64,000 nt of DNA from Campylobacter showae (GCF_900573985.1 NZ_UWOK01000001.1:248001-312000), one strand, 5' to 3'. Positions 45,750-55,459 are shown, counted from the stretch's first letter. Notes: generated by a model from the sequence alone, not told the origin. Numbers and translations: made by a program.

Positions 45750-47315
45750 ATGAAATTTGGACGCATACTCGCCGTTTTAGCGCTTCTTGCGTCCTTTTTT
45801 AGCTTTGCGCATGCCTGTGCGCTCTGCGCGCTTTACACTCCGACCGCGCATGCCGACATTAAATTTAACCTGCAAGGCGAGACGATCAAAACGGTCGCCG
45901 TAACCTGGACATTTTCTGAAAATTTCACCGAACTCACGCTACAAAGCTACGACGAAAACGCCGACAAAGCGCTTAGTAAAAACGAAGCGTGGAAGGTGCA
46001 AAAATCCCTACTCGACTACATCGTGCCGCGCGGCTACCTAACTAGCGTGGGCTACTACGATGGCGCGGGCGAGACCGTAAATTTGCACGCCAAAACGCTC
46101 TCGCAGCGGGTTTATCTGGATGAGGGCAGGCTAAATTTCGAGTATATTTTAGAGCTAAATTTGGCGGTCAAGGACGGCCGCGTCGTCACGGTCGAGGTTT
46201 TTGACCACGAGGGATTTTTTAACTTTAAAATAAGCTCGCCCGAGCCCTACGCGCTCACCGATAAAATTTATCTCGTGCCAAACGTAAATTTGAGCGCGGC
46301 ATTTTTTGAAATGACATCAAAAGCGCCTAAAATAGAACCCGCAAAACCCGAGCTAAGCTCGCTAGTTAAGGCGCAAAATAAGCAAAATTTAGAGCAAATC
46401 GACGCGGCGGATAAGGCTAAATTTGACTCGGTTTCGGGCATGAGCCTTCAGTTTTTAGAGCGTCTAAAAGAGCTCATCAAGATAAATAGCGCCGAGCTAA
46501 ACGCGCTAAATTTCGCCCTGCTAGCCGCGGTTAGCTTCTTTTACGGCTTTTTGCATGCCGCGGGTCCGGGTCACGCTAAGATGCTGACGGCCAGCTACTT
46601 CGTCGCAAACGGCGGCAGCTACTCGCGCGCTCTAGTTTTTGCGATGAAGGTCGGGTTCGCGCACGTGGCGGGGGCGTTTTTGCTCGTACTTTTTAGCTAC
46701 GTTTTTTTAAACGCGTTTTTGACGGACAAGGTCAGCGACATAGCGGGCGCGATGACGAAAATCTCGGCCGTAGCGATCGTTTGCGTGAGCCTTTATATGA
46801 TCTACGCTAAGCTTAAAAAAACGGCGCTAAAGCCTAAATTTAGCTTTGCTAGCGCGTCCGTTTCTGGCGAAAAAGGCGCAAATGGAGCGAGTAAAGTTTT
46901 TGGCTCAAATTTAGCCTCCGCGTCAAATTTGAGCGCAAAATCGGTCAAATTTAGCCCTACCGTTCACGAGAGCGAGTGCGGCTGCGCAGCCTGTAGGGCT
47001 TCTACCGAGATGCCAAAAACTGCTAGCGAGTGGCTCGTGGTGCTAGCCGGATCGCTAGTGCCGTGTCCAGGTACGCTGCTAGTTTTCGTGCTAGCATTTA
47101 GCCTAAACAGCTACGCGGCGGGGCTTGCTAGCGGCGTATTTATGGGGCTTGGCATGGGCGCGGTGATATTTCTGGCGGCCGTTTGCGGCTTTAAGCTAAA
47201 GGGCGCGATGAGATTTCGCGCGCTGCGGACTTTCTGCGAGTTTGCCGCGCTTTTGGTTATGCTCGGGCTTGGCGTTTTTATGTTTTATATTTCGGGTAAG
47301 GTGAGCGTTTTATGA
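45750..47315 (+). CDS. ZevA-ZevB-like fusion (DUF1007 + NicO transporter domain)
   Basis: 521 residues. A signal peptide and a periplasmic domain of about 190 residues (HADIKFNLQGETIKTVAVTW; opening like DUF1007/ZevA) are joined to a NicO/RcnA-like domain of six helices (HAAGPGHAKMLTASYFVANGG; GSLVPCPGTLLVFV). A cytoplasmic, low-complexity loop with HESECGCAAC may bind metal. In Haemophilus ZevA and ZevB are separate proteins needed for zinc uptake. Here one chain lies between znuA and znuC, which suggests a role in zinc rather than nickel or cobalt transport. Confidence 0.85.
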   Translation: MKFGRILAVLALLASFFSFAHACALCALYTPTAHADIKFNLQGETIKTVAVTWTFSENFTELTLQSYDENADKALSKNEAWKVQKSLLDYIVPRGYLTSVGYYDGAGETVNLHAKTLSQRVYLDEGRLNFEYILELNLAVKDGRVVTVEVFDHEGFFNFKISSPEPYALTDKIYLVPNVNLSAAFFEMTSKAPKIEPAKPELSSLVKAQNKQNLEQIDAADKAKFDSVSGMSLQFLERLKELIKINSAELNALNFALLAAVSFFYGFLHAAGPGHAKMLTASYFVANGGSYSRALVFAMKVGFAHVAGAFLLVLFSYVFLNAFLTDKVSDIAGAMTKISAVAIVCVSLYMIYAKLKKTALKPKFSFASASVSGEKGANGASKVFGSNLASASNLSAKSVKFSPTVHESECGCAACRASTEMPKTASEWLVVLAGSLVPCPGTLLVFVLAFSLNSYAAGLASGVFMGLGMGAVIFLAAVCGFKLKGAMRFRALRTFCEFAALLVMLGLGVFMFYISGKVSVL

Positions 47316-48067
47316 GCGACGTTTCGGTGCGAAATTTGAGCTTTGGTTACGATGAAAACCTCGTGTTTGAGGGTATAAATTTAGAATACGATTGCAAAGA
47401 TTTTCTAGCTATCATCGGCCCAAACGGCGGCGGCAAAAGTACGCTTTTAAAGCTGTTGCTAGGGCTAAACAAGCCAAGCGGCGGGACGATCGAAGTGTTT
47501 GGGCAGGAGCCCGCTAGCGTGAGCAAGGCCGTGGGCTACGTCCCGCAAAATATCCCAATAAATCAAAGCTTCCCGATGCGCGTACTCGAGGTCGTTTTGA
47601 TGGGGCGGATAGATAAAAAGCTGTTTGGATTTTACGGCAAGGACGACAAGATAGAGGCCGAGGCGGCGCTCGAGCGCGTCGGGATGGGCGAATTTACGAG
47701 GCGAAAGATCGGCGAGCTAAGCGGAGGACAGCGCCAACGCGTCTATATCGCGCGCGCGCTTTGCGCGAAGGCTAAAATTTTGATGCTAGACGAACCAACC
47801 GCCAGTATCGATACGAAAGGCCAAGCGGACGTCTATAAGCTGCTAAAACAGATCAACGCCGAGGGCACGGGCGTCGTGCTCATCAGCCACGACGTAAATT
47901 TGACGCTAAATTTCGCCACCAAAGTCGCCTACGTCAATCACGATCTTTTTATGCACGAGATCTCGCACGGCTCAAAGCAGGATTTTATCGAGCATTTGGC
48001 GAGAGATCATAGGCATTTTTGCGATGTGGAGGTGGCGTTGAAAGAGTGCGGCTGCGGACGTCACTAA
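47312..48067 (+). CDS. znuC: Zinc ABC transporter ATP-binding protein ZnuC
   Basis: 251 residues, ABC ATPase with Walker A GPNGGGKSTLLK, signature LSGGQRQRV, Walker B LMLDEPTASID and the H-loop LISHDVN. The C-terminus is His/Cys-rich (HRHFCDVEV, CGCGRH), in keeping with a metal transporter. It overlaps the fusion gene by four bases. It provides energy for ZnuB. Confidence 0.93.
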   Translation: MSDVSVRNLSFGYDENLVFEGINLEYDCKDFLAIIGPNGGGKSTLLKLLLGLNKPSGGTIEVFGQEPASVSKAVGYVPQNIPINQSFPMRVLEVVLMGRIDKKLFGFYGKDDKIEAEAALERVGMGEFTRRKIGELSGGQRQRVYIARALCAKAKILMLDEPTASIDTKGQADVYKLLKQINAEGTGVVLISHDVNLTLNFATKVAYVNHDLFMHEISHGSKQDFIEHLARDHRHFCDVEVALKECGCGRH

Positions 48068-48074
48068 ATTTGGC

Positions 48075-48205
48075 GGCGGCTTGTCTTTTGAGCGCTTTTT
48101 GCGGAGCTGGCTAAAATTTAGCTCGGCAGACTATATGTCTAGCCTACGCTAAATTTTACCTGTGCAACCCCAAAAATCATCTCAAAAAAACTGCGCCTTA
48201 TCATT
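48075..48205 (-). repeat. Dispersed structured element, copy D (subtype I)
   Basis: Inverted copy nearly identical to copy C. Plus-strand arms are TTTTGAG (48086-48092) with CTCAAAA (48181-48187) and TAAAATTTAGC (48112-48122) with GCTAAATTTTA (48148-48158, 11 bp). The apical hairpin pairs AGAC with GTCT where copy C has GGA with TCC, a compensated change. It starts about eight bases after the znuC stop. Confidence 0.7.
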
Positions 48206-48284
48206 GTTGCGTTCAAATTTGAAGTCAAATTTTTAAATTTGAGTCGCCGAGACCCGCACCGCAAAAATGTAAATCTAAATTTGC

Positions 48285-48404
48285 GGCGCGACAGCGCCAA
48301 ATAAACCTGCACGCAGTGCAGCAACCTCTCACGTCGTAGAGGATGGGGGATTGTTAAGGGGGAAGGGAGCGACCTCGTAATTCAAGCCCCTTCCCCCTTA
48401 ACAA
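48285..48404 (+). ncRNA. Four-hairpin tract between znuC and znuB
   Basis: Four hairpins in 120 bases: GGCGC-GACA-GCGCC (48285-48298), CTGCAC-GCA-GTGCAG (48307-48321), CCTCT with AGAGG (48325-48342), and a perfect 17-bp stem TTGTTAAGGGGGAAGGG (48351-48367) with its complement at 48388-48404. It looks like a folded RNA or attenuator inside the zinc operon. It does not belong to the dispersed element. Confidence 0.5.
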
Positions 48405-48521
48405 GAAAGATTAAATTTAGTGCGCAACGCTAAATTTAACCAAACCAAATTTAACACCTTAAAGGTGCGGGTTTCGCATAGTAACACCAAAAACGCCGAA
48501 AAAAGTAAAAAAAGGAAACAA

Positions 48522-49319
48522 ATGCTAGAAGCTCTTAGCTTAAATTTCATGCAAAACGCCCTGCTGGCGGGCATCCTCGTTAGCATCGCTTGCGGCGTGA
48601 TCGGCACGCTCACGGTCATAAACCGCATGGTTTTTATCGCAGGCGGCATCGCTCACGGCGCATACGGCGGGCTTGGCATCGCGTTTTATTTTTCGCTCGA
48701 ACCGCTGCTGGGCGCGAGTCTGTTTTCGCTGTTTTTGGCGCTACTCATCGCTACGATAACGCTCAAAGACAAAAGCAAGATGGACTCCGTTATCGGCGCG
48801 CTATGGGCGTTTGGCATGGCGTTTGGCATCATCCTCACCGACCTAGCGCCTGGCTACAACGTCGATTTAATGAGCTATCTTTTCGGCTCGATTTTGGCCG
48901 TGCCGCAGGGCGATCTTGTTTTCATGGCGATCGCAAACTGCGTCATACTCGCGTCCGTCGCGCTATTTTACAGGCAGTTTGAGGCGCTTAGCTTTGACGC
49001 GGAGTTTGCCAGGCTGCGCGGCGTGCGCACGACGCTGCTCTACTACGCGCTAACGTGCATGATGGCGCTAAGCGTCGTGATGACGATACGCGCGGTCGGG
49101 CTCATCCTGGTTATCGCGCTACTCACGATCCCGCCATATATCGCGGGCGCGGTCTCGAGCCGCCTAGGCACGATGATGCTAAACGCGGCGCTCATCTCGG
49201 CCGCGTTTTGCGTGAGCGGGTTGTGGCTGAGCTTTGAGGCAAATTTAACCAGCGGCGCAAGTATCATTCTCATCGCTTCGATTTGCTTTTTTATATTTAC
49301 GGCGATAAAAAGGCGGTAG
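48522..49319 (+). CDS. znuB: Zinc ABC transporter permease ZnuB
   Basis: 265 residues from ATG 48522, which has AAAGGA five bases before it; the frame is open further upstream but that part is leader. It is a typical ABC-3 permease with about eight or nine helices (GILVSIACGVIGTLTVI, VIALLTIPPYIAGAV) and the segment AGGIAHGAYGGLG. It forms the channel with ZnuC and ZnuA. A 454-base gap with an element and hairpins separates it from znuC. Confidence 0.92.
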   Translation: MLEALSLNFMQNALLAGILVSIACGVIGTLTVINRMVFIAGGIAHGAYGGLGIAFYFSLEPLLGASLFSLFLALLIATITLKDKSKMDSVIGALWAFGMAFGIILTDLAPGYNVDLMSYLFGSILAVPQGDLVFMAIANCVILASVALFYRQFEALSFDAEFARLRGVRTTLLYYALTCMMALSVVMTIRAVGLILVIALLTIPPYIAGAVSSRLGTMMLNAALISAAFCVSGLWLSFEANLTSGASIILIASICFFIFTAIKRR

Positions 49320-49406
49320 ATTCGGCGTTTTTGGGTTAAATTTGATCAAATTTGGCTTGTGACCCCGCAGGCGACAGACTGCGCGGCCTCCCAAATTTGG
49401 CTAAAT

Positions 49407-49943
49407 TTAGGGATTAACTAGCTTTCGCTTTACAAAATAAGGCAGTCTTTCCCCTAAAATATGCTCGTTTTTTGAAATATCGTATATCGTTTTTATCAAA
49501 TTTTTATATTCGTCGCTTTCCTTGTCCACAACGCAATAAAATAAAAATCTTTTATTTTCATAAAAATAAATCTGGGTTTTAAAGGCTATGATATCGCCGC
49601 CGCTAGTCTCTAGATACCTAAAATACACGTCGCCGATACCCACCGTATCGCCGCATTCAGTTATAAAACGCTTGTTTGTGACGTATAATTTTTTTACTTT
49701 GGCAGTCTTTACGCTTTGCCGTGCGAAAATAAAAAAGAAAAACACGCAGCCCGCCGTCATGGCGACCCAAAAGACGCCTACGTCAAAGTCCTTGTCGTCC
49801 GCGTATAAAAGCAGTATCAAAAGACAAAGCGCCATCCTAACCTCTTTGTGGATGGTGTGCGCGAGCTCAAATTTGCACAAAATTTTCTCGTCGGCGTCAA
49901 GCTCCATCCACTTTGGCGCCGCTAAATTTTCATCCTCGTTCAT
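49407..49943 (-). CDS. Unknown membrane protein, PH-domain-like
   Basis: About 178 residues from ATG 49943, chosen because AAGGAAGGGG lies five bases before it. The N-terminal part is acidic, followed by two helices (about 45-85, rich in Leu and Phe), then a beta-rich C-terminal domain (KLYVTNKRFITECGD; GDVYFRYLETSGGDIIAFKTQIYFYENKRF given only as the region) like bacterial PH domains. No specific family recognised. Confidence 0.65.
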   Translation of the reverse strand: MNEDENLAAPKWMELDADEKILCKFELAHTIHKEVRMALCLLILLLYADDKDFDVGVFWVAMTAGCVFFFFIFARQSVKTAKVKKLYVTNKRFITECGDTVGIGDVYFRYLETSGGDIIAFKTQIYFYENKRFLFYCVVDKESDEYKNLIKTIYDISKNEHILGERLPYFVKRKLVNP

Positions 49944-50129
49944 TTTCCCCTTCCTTTTTGCGGTCAAATTTACGCCGAAATAAATTTAAACGCAAGCTTG
50001 GGCCGCGCACGTCAAACTTTGCTTTCGATGCGCACAAATTTGAGCAAAATTTAGCACTCAAACTCGCCGTTAAAACCTTAAATTTAACCGTAAAATTCGG
50101 CCGCCCCAAATTTAAGCATGCAAAAACCG

Positions 50130-51023
50130 CTAGCTCAAATTTTCCCGAGATCTTTTATTTTTATAGTAGCTGCCCACCTCGCTAACAACGATGCCAAAGA
50201 GTATGAGTCCAGCTCCTGCTATCTGCACGCCGCTTAGTATCTCGCCGCCAAAAAAATACCCCACGATCCCGGCGCTCACGGGCTCAAAGGTAAAGATGAG
50301 CGAAGTTTTAACGGGCGTCGTGTAGCGCTGCGCCGCCGTCTGCACGAAAAACGCTAAAACCGTCGCAAAGACTGACGTCACCGCAACCGCGACGAAAAAT
50401 GCCTCGTCCAAAACGGGTACGACGCCGCGAGGCTCGAAAATCTGCGCCGCGACGAGACAAAGCGCCGCCACGACCGCAAACTGCGCACTCACCATCCAGT
50501 ACAGCTCGCACCTGCGCACCAAAACACCCGTGAAAATGATATGCAGCGCAAAGCCTAGCGCGCAAACGACACTAAGCCCCTCGCCGATACCAAAACCCAG
50601 CTCGCTGCCCGTTAGCAAATAAAGCCCCGCCGCCGACAAAAACGCGCCGATAAAGGCGTAACTGGCGGCCTTTTGCCCGAAAAACGCGAGCGCGATAAAC
50701 GGCGTAAAAACCGCGTTTAGTCCCGTGATAAAGGCGACGGTAGAGCTTGGGGCGTATTTTAGGGCAAAGGTCTGAAGCGTAAAGGCCACGAACAAAAGCG
50801 CGCCTAAAAACGCGCCGAATCTTAGCGAATTAGGATCGATCTTGCGCGTAAATTTGAGGCTTATGAGCGCCATCAAGACGGCCGAGATCAAAAACCGCCA
50901 AAACAAAAGCGTAAAAACGCCGTTGGTCTTTAGCGTCTGCGCCATCGGCAAAAACGTCACGCCCCAGACCACCGCGATCACAAATAGCGCAAAGTCGGCC
51001 TTAAATTCGGTTGATTTTTTCAT
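50130..51023 (-). CDS. EamA/DMT-family transporter 1
   Basis: 297 residues, ten membrane helices in two EamA repeats (VVWGVTFLPMAQTL; FTFEPVSAGIVGYFF). DMT transporters of this kind export amino acids or other metabolites; the substrate is unknown. It is a paralog of the gene at 51281-52168 on the same strand, with matching starts (FKADFALFVIA / FRADVGMIFVA) and ends (VSEVGSYYKNK / ISEIGSYLRAK). Confidence 0.85.
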   Translation of the reverse strand: MKKSTEFKADFALFVIAVVWGVTFLPMAQTLKTNGVFTLLFWRFLISAVLMALISLKFTRKIDPNSLRFGAFLGALLFVAFTLQTFALKYAPSSTVAFITGLNAVFTPFIALAFFGQKAASYAFIGAFLSAAGLYLLTGSELGFGIGEGLSVVCALGFALHIIFTGVLVRRCELYWMVSAQFAVVAALCLVAAQIFEPRGVVPVLDEAFFVAVAVTSVFATVLAFFVQTAAQRYTTPVKTSLIFTFEPVSAGIVGYFFGGEILSGVQIAGAGLILFGIVVSEVGSYYKNKRSRENLS

Positions 51024-51280
51024 CTGATTTCTTTAGCTAAATTTAAGGGGCAAATTTAACGCAATTTGACTAAATTCGGGCTTTATTGCGTCAAATTTAA
51101 AAGTCGTCGCCGTCTTGCTAGCGAGCGAAACGGCGATAAATTTAAAGCTAAATTTAAGAGGCGATTTTAAAAGATTTGCGTCAAAATCGCCGCGAGAGTA
51201 AAATTAGAGGCGATTTTATAAATTTGATTTTACAGCGGGTCGGCGCTTTGAGCAAAACGCCAAGCAAAACTCGCCCGAAT

Positions 51281-52168
51281 TTAGGCTAAATTTTCCTTTT
51301 TAGCGCGCAGGTAGCTGCCTATCTCGCTGATCAAAACTCCGACCAAGATGAGCGCCGCGCCGCAAAGCCTGTACGCGCTGATGTCCTCCGCGCCGATGAA
51401 ATACCCCATCGCTCCTGCGGTTACGGGCTCTAGGGTGAAAAATATCGCCGTTTTAACCGGCGTGGTAAATTTTTGCATAAGCGCCTGCGCGAAAAACGCA
51501 AACGCCGTGCCCAGCACGCCCACGACCAGCATCGCTATGATAAATGCCTTGTCCACGACCGGCGCGATTTTAGCGTCCTCAAAAACCAAAATAGCTACAA
51601 AACAAAGCGCGACTAGGGTTAAAATTTCAAAATAGACCATATTTACGAGGTCGCATTTTTGCACTAGGCGGTTCGTTAGCACGATGTGAAAGGAGTATGC
51701 GCAGGCACAAACTAGAGCCAAAATTTCGCCTAGACCAAAGCCCACCTTCGTATCGCCTATCATATAAAGTCCCGCCACCGCAAATGCCACGCCCACATAT
51801 GCGTAAGAGTAAATTTTATGCCTAAAAAGCCCCGCCGCAATAAAAGGCACCAAAGCCACGTTTAGCCCGATGATAAAGGCCACGGACGAGGTGTCGGCGT
51901 ACTTAAACGCGAAAGTCTGACTCACAAATCCCGCGAACAAAAACAGACCCAAAATCACGCCGGGTTTTATATCAGACGCGCTTACGTTTTTTAGCTTTTT
52001 GTAAAAAATCGCCCCGGCTATGATCGCCGCTAGCAAAAATCTCCAAAACAAAACGCCGAAAACTCCGTTAGTCGCAAGCGCGAGCGAGGTAGGCAGATAG
52101 CCTAGACCAAAGACTATCGCAACAAATATCATGCCTACGTCGGCGCGAAATTCCAAACTATTTTTCAC
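51281..52168 (-). CDS. EamA/DMT-family transporter 2
   Basis: 295 residues with the same ten-helix, two-repeat plan as its neighbour (FVAIVFGLGYLPTSLAL; FFTLEPVTAGAMGYFI). The two genes are a tandem pair of clearly diverged paralogs separated by a 257-base AAATTT-rich gap, so they are likely an old duplication. A DUF4197 gene lies 15 bases upstream on the same strand. Confidence 0.85.
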   Translation of the reverse strand: MKNSLEFRADVGMIFVAIVFGLGYLPTSLALATNGVFGVLFWRFLLAAIIAGAIFYKKLKNVSASDIKPGVILGLFLFAGFVSQTFAFKYADTSSVAFIIGLNVALVPFIAAGLFRHKIYSYAYVGVAFAVAGLYMIGDTKVGFGLGEILALVCACAYSFHIVLTNRLVQKCDLVNMVYFEILTLVALCFVAILVFEDAKIAPVVDKAFIIAMLVVGVLGTAFAFFAQALMQKFTTPVKTAIFFTLEPVTAGAMGYFIGAEDISAYRLCGAALILVGVLISEIGSYLRAKKENLA

Positions 52169-52183
52169 TATTCTCCCTTATTT

Positions 52184-52933
52184 TTACTTAAAAATGCCCT
52201 GCAGGATCTTCGTGCCCTGCTCGACCGCACCGCCTCGTAGCGAGCTTTCCTTTTCGCTCATCACGTTAAAGAGCCCATCTAGCGTCTTGCGCGTGATGTA
52301 GTCGTTTAGATCCTCGTCCTCTTGCGGGATGTATTCGCCAGCGCCCATGCTAGTTGCGATGCCTTTTAGCTGCTTTGCGGCGTCTGATTTTGCCAGCGCG
52401 CTACCCGCGACGAGCGAATTTAGCCCGTTATATGCGGTGGCAAAGGTATTGTCACTCATCATTTTGGTGATGATCGGTTTAAATACGGCTTGCAGCTTCT
52501 GGCTCGAGTTTTGTTGCAAAAACTTTGTAAAGCTATCCTTGCCGCCTTCTAGCACCTTTTTCACATCCGCGTCGCTCATGTTTTTTATCACGCCCGAAAA
52601 TACGTCCGCAGCTCCCGGCACGGCTGCGCTCGCGGCGTTATTTATCGAGGTTACGAGCTCGTTCGCCCACTTTTCGCCGCCTACTTTTTTAGCCAAATTT
52701 GCAGCCGTTTCCAGGCTCTTTGGCAGCGGGATTTTAGCCGCGGCGTTTTTTAGAAATCCCCCGTTTGACAGCTCCTTAACGGCCGCGTTTAGAGCCGAAC
52801 TAACCGCGCTTTTGTAGTCGCCCGAGTTTGCCGCGCCCAGTACCTGCGCGCCTTGATTTAGAGTCTCTTGCCAGCCTGCCGCCTGCGCCGAAGCGGCGAG
52901 TAAAACCGCGCATAAGATCAAACTTTTCTTCAT
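52184..52933 (-). CDS. DUF4197 family protein
   Basis: 249 residues with a signal peptide (LILCAVLLAASAQA) and a helical domain with repeated amphipathic segments (SALNAAVKELSNGGFLKN; IPLPKSLETAANLAKKVG). This matches DUF4197, a periplasmic family with no assigned role. It probably shares a transcript with the EamA gene that follows it. Confidence 0.8.
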   Translation of the reverse strand: MKKSLILCAVLLAASAQAAGWQETLNQGAQVLGAANSGDYKSAVSSALNAAVKELSNGGFLKNAAAKIPLPKSLETAANLAKKVGGEKWANELVTSINNAASAAVPGAADVFSGVIKNMSDADVKKVLEGGKDSFTKFLQQNSSQKLQAVFKPIITKMMSDNTFATAYNGLNSLVAGSALAKSDAAKQLKGIATSMGAGEYIPQEDEDLNDYITRKTLDGLFNVMSEKESSLRGGAVEQGTKILQGIFK

Positions 52934-53214
52934 CGATTTTTCCTTAAAGTAAAATTCGGCGGTTATGATATTAAAACTCGGCTTTTAAACGGGTAAATTT
53001 TGTCCTTTTTAGAGCGAATTTACCCGCATTTTTACGGCGCGGAGGATTAAATTTGCAAAATTTAAATCGCAAATTTGAGCCGTGATTTAAGGGCTAAATT
53101 TAAGCTCAAATTTATAAGTTGCGATCATCTTTTTGGCGAGCGATTTAGGGCGTCAAATTTAGCCGCAAATTTGAACGAGATTAACCGCAAGAGGCAAATT
53201 TTGAGTTAAAATTA

Positions 53215-53233
53215 GCCTTTTTGAAAAGGCAAA
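53215..53233 (+). promoter_or_regulatory. Hairpin covering the mntP ribosome binding site
   Basis: GCCTTTT (53215-53221) and AAAAGGC (53224-53230) pair perfectly around a two-base loop. The AAGG of the second arm is the ribosome binding site, four bases before the mntP ATG, so the hairpin would hide it. Confidence 0.5.
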
Positions 53234-53794
53234 ATGGAGCTTTTACTTCTCTCTATCGCGCTTGCTATGGACGCGGCTGCGCTTAGCATCGCAAACGGCG
53301 CGAAATACCGAAACCTCGCGCTATCAAAGATTTTATTTATCGCGTCAGTTTTTGGATTTTTTCAGGCGGCTATGCCGCTTGCGGGCTACTTTTTCGGTGC
53401 TGCGTTTGCGAGATTTATCGCACAGATCGATCATTTTATCGCATTTGCGATTTTGGGTTTTTTGGGCGTAAAGATGATCCGCGAAGCCTGTAGAAACGAG
53501 CCTGCGCAGGCCGTGAGCCTTGATACGAAGATGCTGCTCTCAGGCGGATTTGCCACCAGCATCGACGCGCTAGCCGTGGGCGTGACGCTGAGCTTTGCGG
53601 CCGCTGACATCTACTTTAGCGCCGCCGTGATCGGGATAGTTTGCTTCGCGCTTAGCGTCGCGGCGTTTTACGTCGGTAAATTCGCTGGAGAGTTTTTGGA
53701 GCAAAAGGCACTGATTTTAGGCGGCGCGATCCTCATCGCACTAGGTTTTAAAATCCTAATCACGCACCTTTTAGATCATGGGTTTTTGAGCTAA
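53234..53794 (+). CDS. mntP: Manganese efflux pump MntP
   Basis: 186 residues, six helices of the MntP/YebN family. The two characteristic Asp motifs are seen in [13 protein letters not shown] and in [16 protein letters not shown]. It exports excess manganese. A predicted hairpin hides its ribosome binding site. Neighbouring genes are not obviously related. Confidence 0.9.
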   Translation: MELLLLSIALAMDAAALSIANGAKYRNLALSKILFIASVFGFFQAAMPLAGYFFGAAFARFIAQIDHFIAFAILGFLGVKMIREACRNEPAQAVSLDTKMLLSGGFATSIDALAVGVTLSFAAADIYFSAAVIGIVCFALSVAAFYVGKFAGEFLEQKALILGGAILIALGFKILITHLLDHGFLS

Positions 53795-53943
53795 ATTTGA
53801 CGGCGCCTTGCGGCAAGCGCCGTTTTGTTAAATTTGCCGTTCGTGCAAACCGCAAGGCAAAACAGACAACGCAAGCAGCTTAAGGCGTTAAATTTATCGT
53901 AACTTGTATCGTTTCTTGCATGAATTTCCTATTTTTAGATAAG

Positions 53944-54438
53944 TTATATTTCTTTTGCTTGTATTATTTTTCTTATTGGAATTACTTTTTCATATTCCGC
54001 CGCTTCTTTGTGCGTTATGTCTTTATCTTTCAGTATTTTTTCTTTATACGGATTTGATTCGTTTCTGCATTCAGGTTCTTGCATTTCTAAATGGACGTTT
54101 AAAAATTCTATACGTGGAATAACTAGGTGTTGAATTTGATAATCCGTTGTCGTAGTTCTTGCCGTAATTTTAAAATCTTGGCTATCTTTATCGTAAAAGA
54201 ATACCCATTTATCGGCTTTATCATTTATGTCAAGCATTTTTACTTTTAAATCCGCTACTAAAGCGTCGTATTTAGTATTTGGGTTATCGCAAACCTCTTT
54301 TAGGCTCTTTGCTATCTTTCCGCTAGGTTTATCGACTTTGGTTTCTTTGCTTCCGCTAGCTCCCGAATCAAAACAACCGCTTAGGGTTAAAACGGTAGCT
54401 CCGGCTAAAATAGCCGATAAGATAGTTTTGTTCATCAT
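53944..54438 (-). CDS. Unknown lipoprotein
   Basis: About 164 residues; the start may be the first or second Met of MMNKTILS. The lipobox is LTLSGC (Cys about 22). The rest is a soluble, mixed domain (WVFFYDKDSQDFKITARTTT) of unknown family. Lower GC than neighbours (AT-rich codons), a hint of different origin. Predicted membrane anchored. Confidence 0.65.
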   Translation of the reverse strand: MMNKTILSAILAGATVLTLSGCFDSGASGSKETKVDKPSGKIAKSLKEVCDNPNTKYDALVADLKVKMLDINDKADKWVFFYDKDSQDFKITARTTTTDYQIQHLVIPRIEFLNVHLEMQEPECRNESNPYKEKILKDKDITHKEAAEYEKVIPIRKIIQAKEI

Positions 54439-54688
54439 GTTTTTCCTTTAAATTTGATTACGTAAAAGCCTTTTGGCTCGCCTATTTGTCGCTTTTTTCG
54501 TTAGATATTATAATTATATACGCATATATCGCGGCTTAAATTTAAGCGTTTGGTTTTTAAAAAGCGGGCGTAAAATTTGGACTTAAATTTGGCAAATCGC
54601 GCGGCGAGTCAAATTTGACCCCAGTTTTGCTCGCAGTAAAAAGCGTAAATTTTAGTCAAAATTAGCCTGCGCCGCTAAAAAAACAAAT

Positions 54689-55459
54689 TTAAATAAGCCC
54701 GTCCAGATCGATCTCGATACCGACGGGGCAGTGATCGGAGCCCGTGATATCGCTCAGGATAAACGCGTCTTTTAGGCGGTCTTTGAGGCTTGCCGAAATG
54801 AAAAAATAATCGATCCTCCAGCCGACGTTTTTGGCGCGGGCGTTAAAGCGGTAGCTCCACCACGAATACGCGTCCGCCTCGTCGCCGCGTACGTGCCGAA
54901 ATGTGTCGATAAAGCCGCGTGCGACGACCTCGTCTAGCCATGCGCGCTCGATAGGCAAAAAGCCCGAGGTTTTCGCGTTTGCTTTTGGGTTTTTGAGGTC
55001 GATCTCGCGGTGCGCGGTGTTCACGTCGCCGCAAAATATCACGTCTTTACCCTGCTTTACGAGCTCGTCCGCGTAGGCTAAAAATTTAGCGTAAAAATCC
55101 ATCTTGTAGGCTAGGCGCGCGTCGTCTTTTTGGCCGTTTGGAAAGTAGATGTTAAAAAGTACGACGTTGCCAAATCTATGCTCCAAAACCCGCCCCTCAT
55201 CGTCGTCAAAAAACGCCGCCTTTTGCGTAACGGAGCTAAATTTAGCTAGGCTCATCACGCCCGAGTACCCAGCGCGAGCTGCCGAATTTACGCTGATTTC
55301 GTTAAATCCGAGCTTATAAATCTCGGCGGGCACGTCGCTCTCGCGCACCTTTATCTCCTGAAGTCCCAAAAAATCGGGCTGCTGCTGCGCCAGCCAAGCA
55401 AAACCGTCTTTAGCGGCGACGGCGCGCAGTCCGTTTACGTTCCAGCTGATTAGTTTCAA
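54689..55459 (-). CDS. xth: Exodeoxyribonuclease III
   Basis: 256 residues of the AP endonuclease family (ExoIII/ExoA). Motifs: ISWNVNGLRA, LGLQEIKV (metal Glu), CGDVNTAHREIDL (catalytic Asp/Asn), WRIDYFF and GSDHCPVGIEI (final His). It cuts at abasic sites in base-excision repair and degrades 3' ends. Length is usual. Confidence 0.95.
   Translation of the reverse strand: MKLISWNVNGLRAVAAKDGFAWLAQQQPDFLGLQEIKVRESDVPAEIYKLGFNEISVNSAARAGYSGVMSLAKFSSVTQKAAFFDDDEGRVLEHRFGNVVLFNIYFPNGQKDDARLAYKMDFYAKFLAYADELVKQGKDVIFCGDVNTAHREIDLKNPKANAKTSGFLPIERAWLDEVVARGFIDTFRHVRGDEADAYSWWSYRFNARAKNVGWRIDYFFISASLKDRLKDAFILSDITGSDHCPVGIEIDLDGLI

Noticed and set aside
48590..48982. 130-codon plus-strand frame within znuB
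   Set aside because: Arg/His-rich out-of-frame product of the znuB coding sequence.
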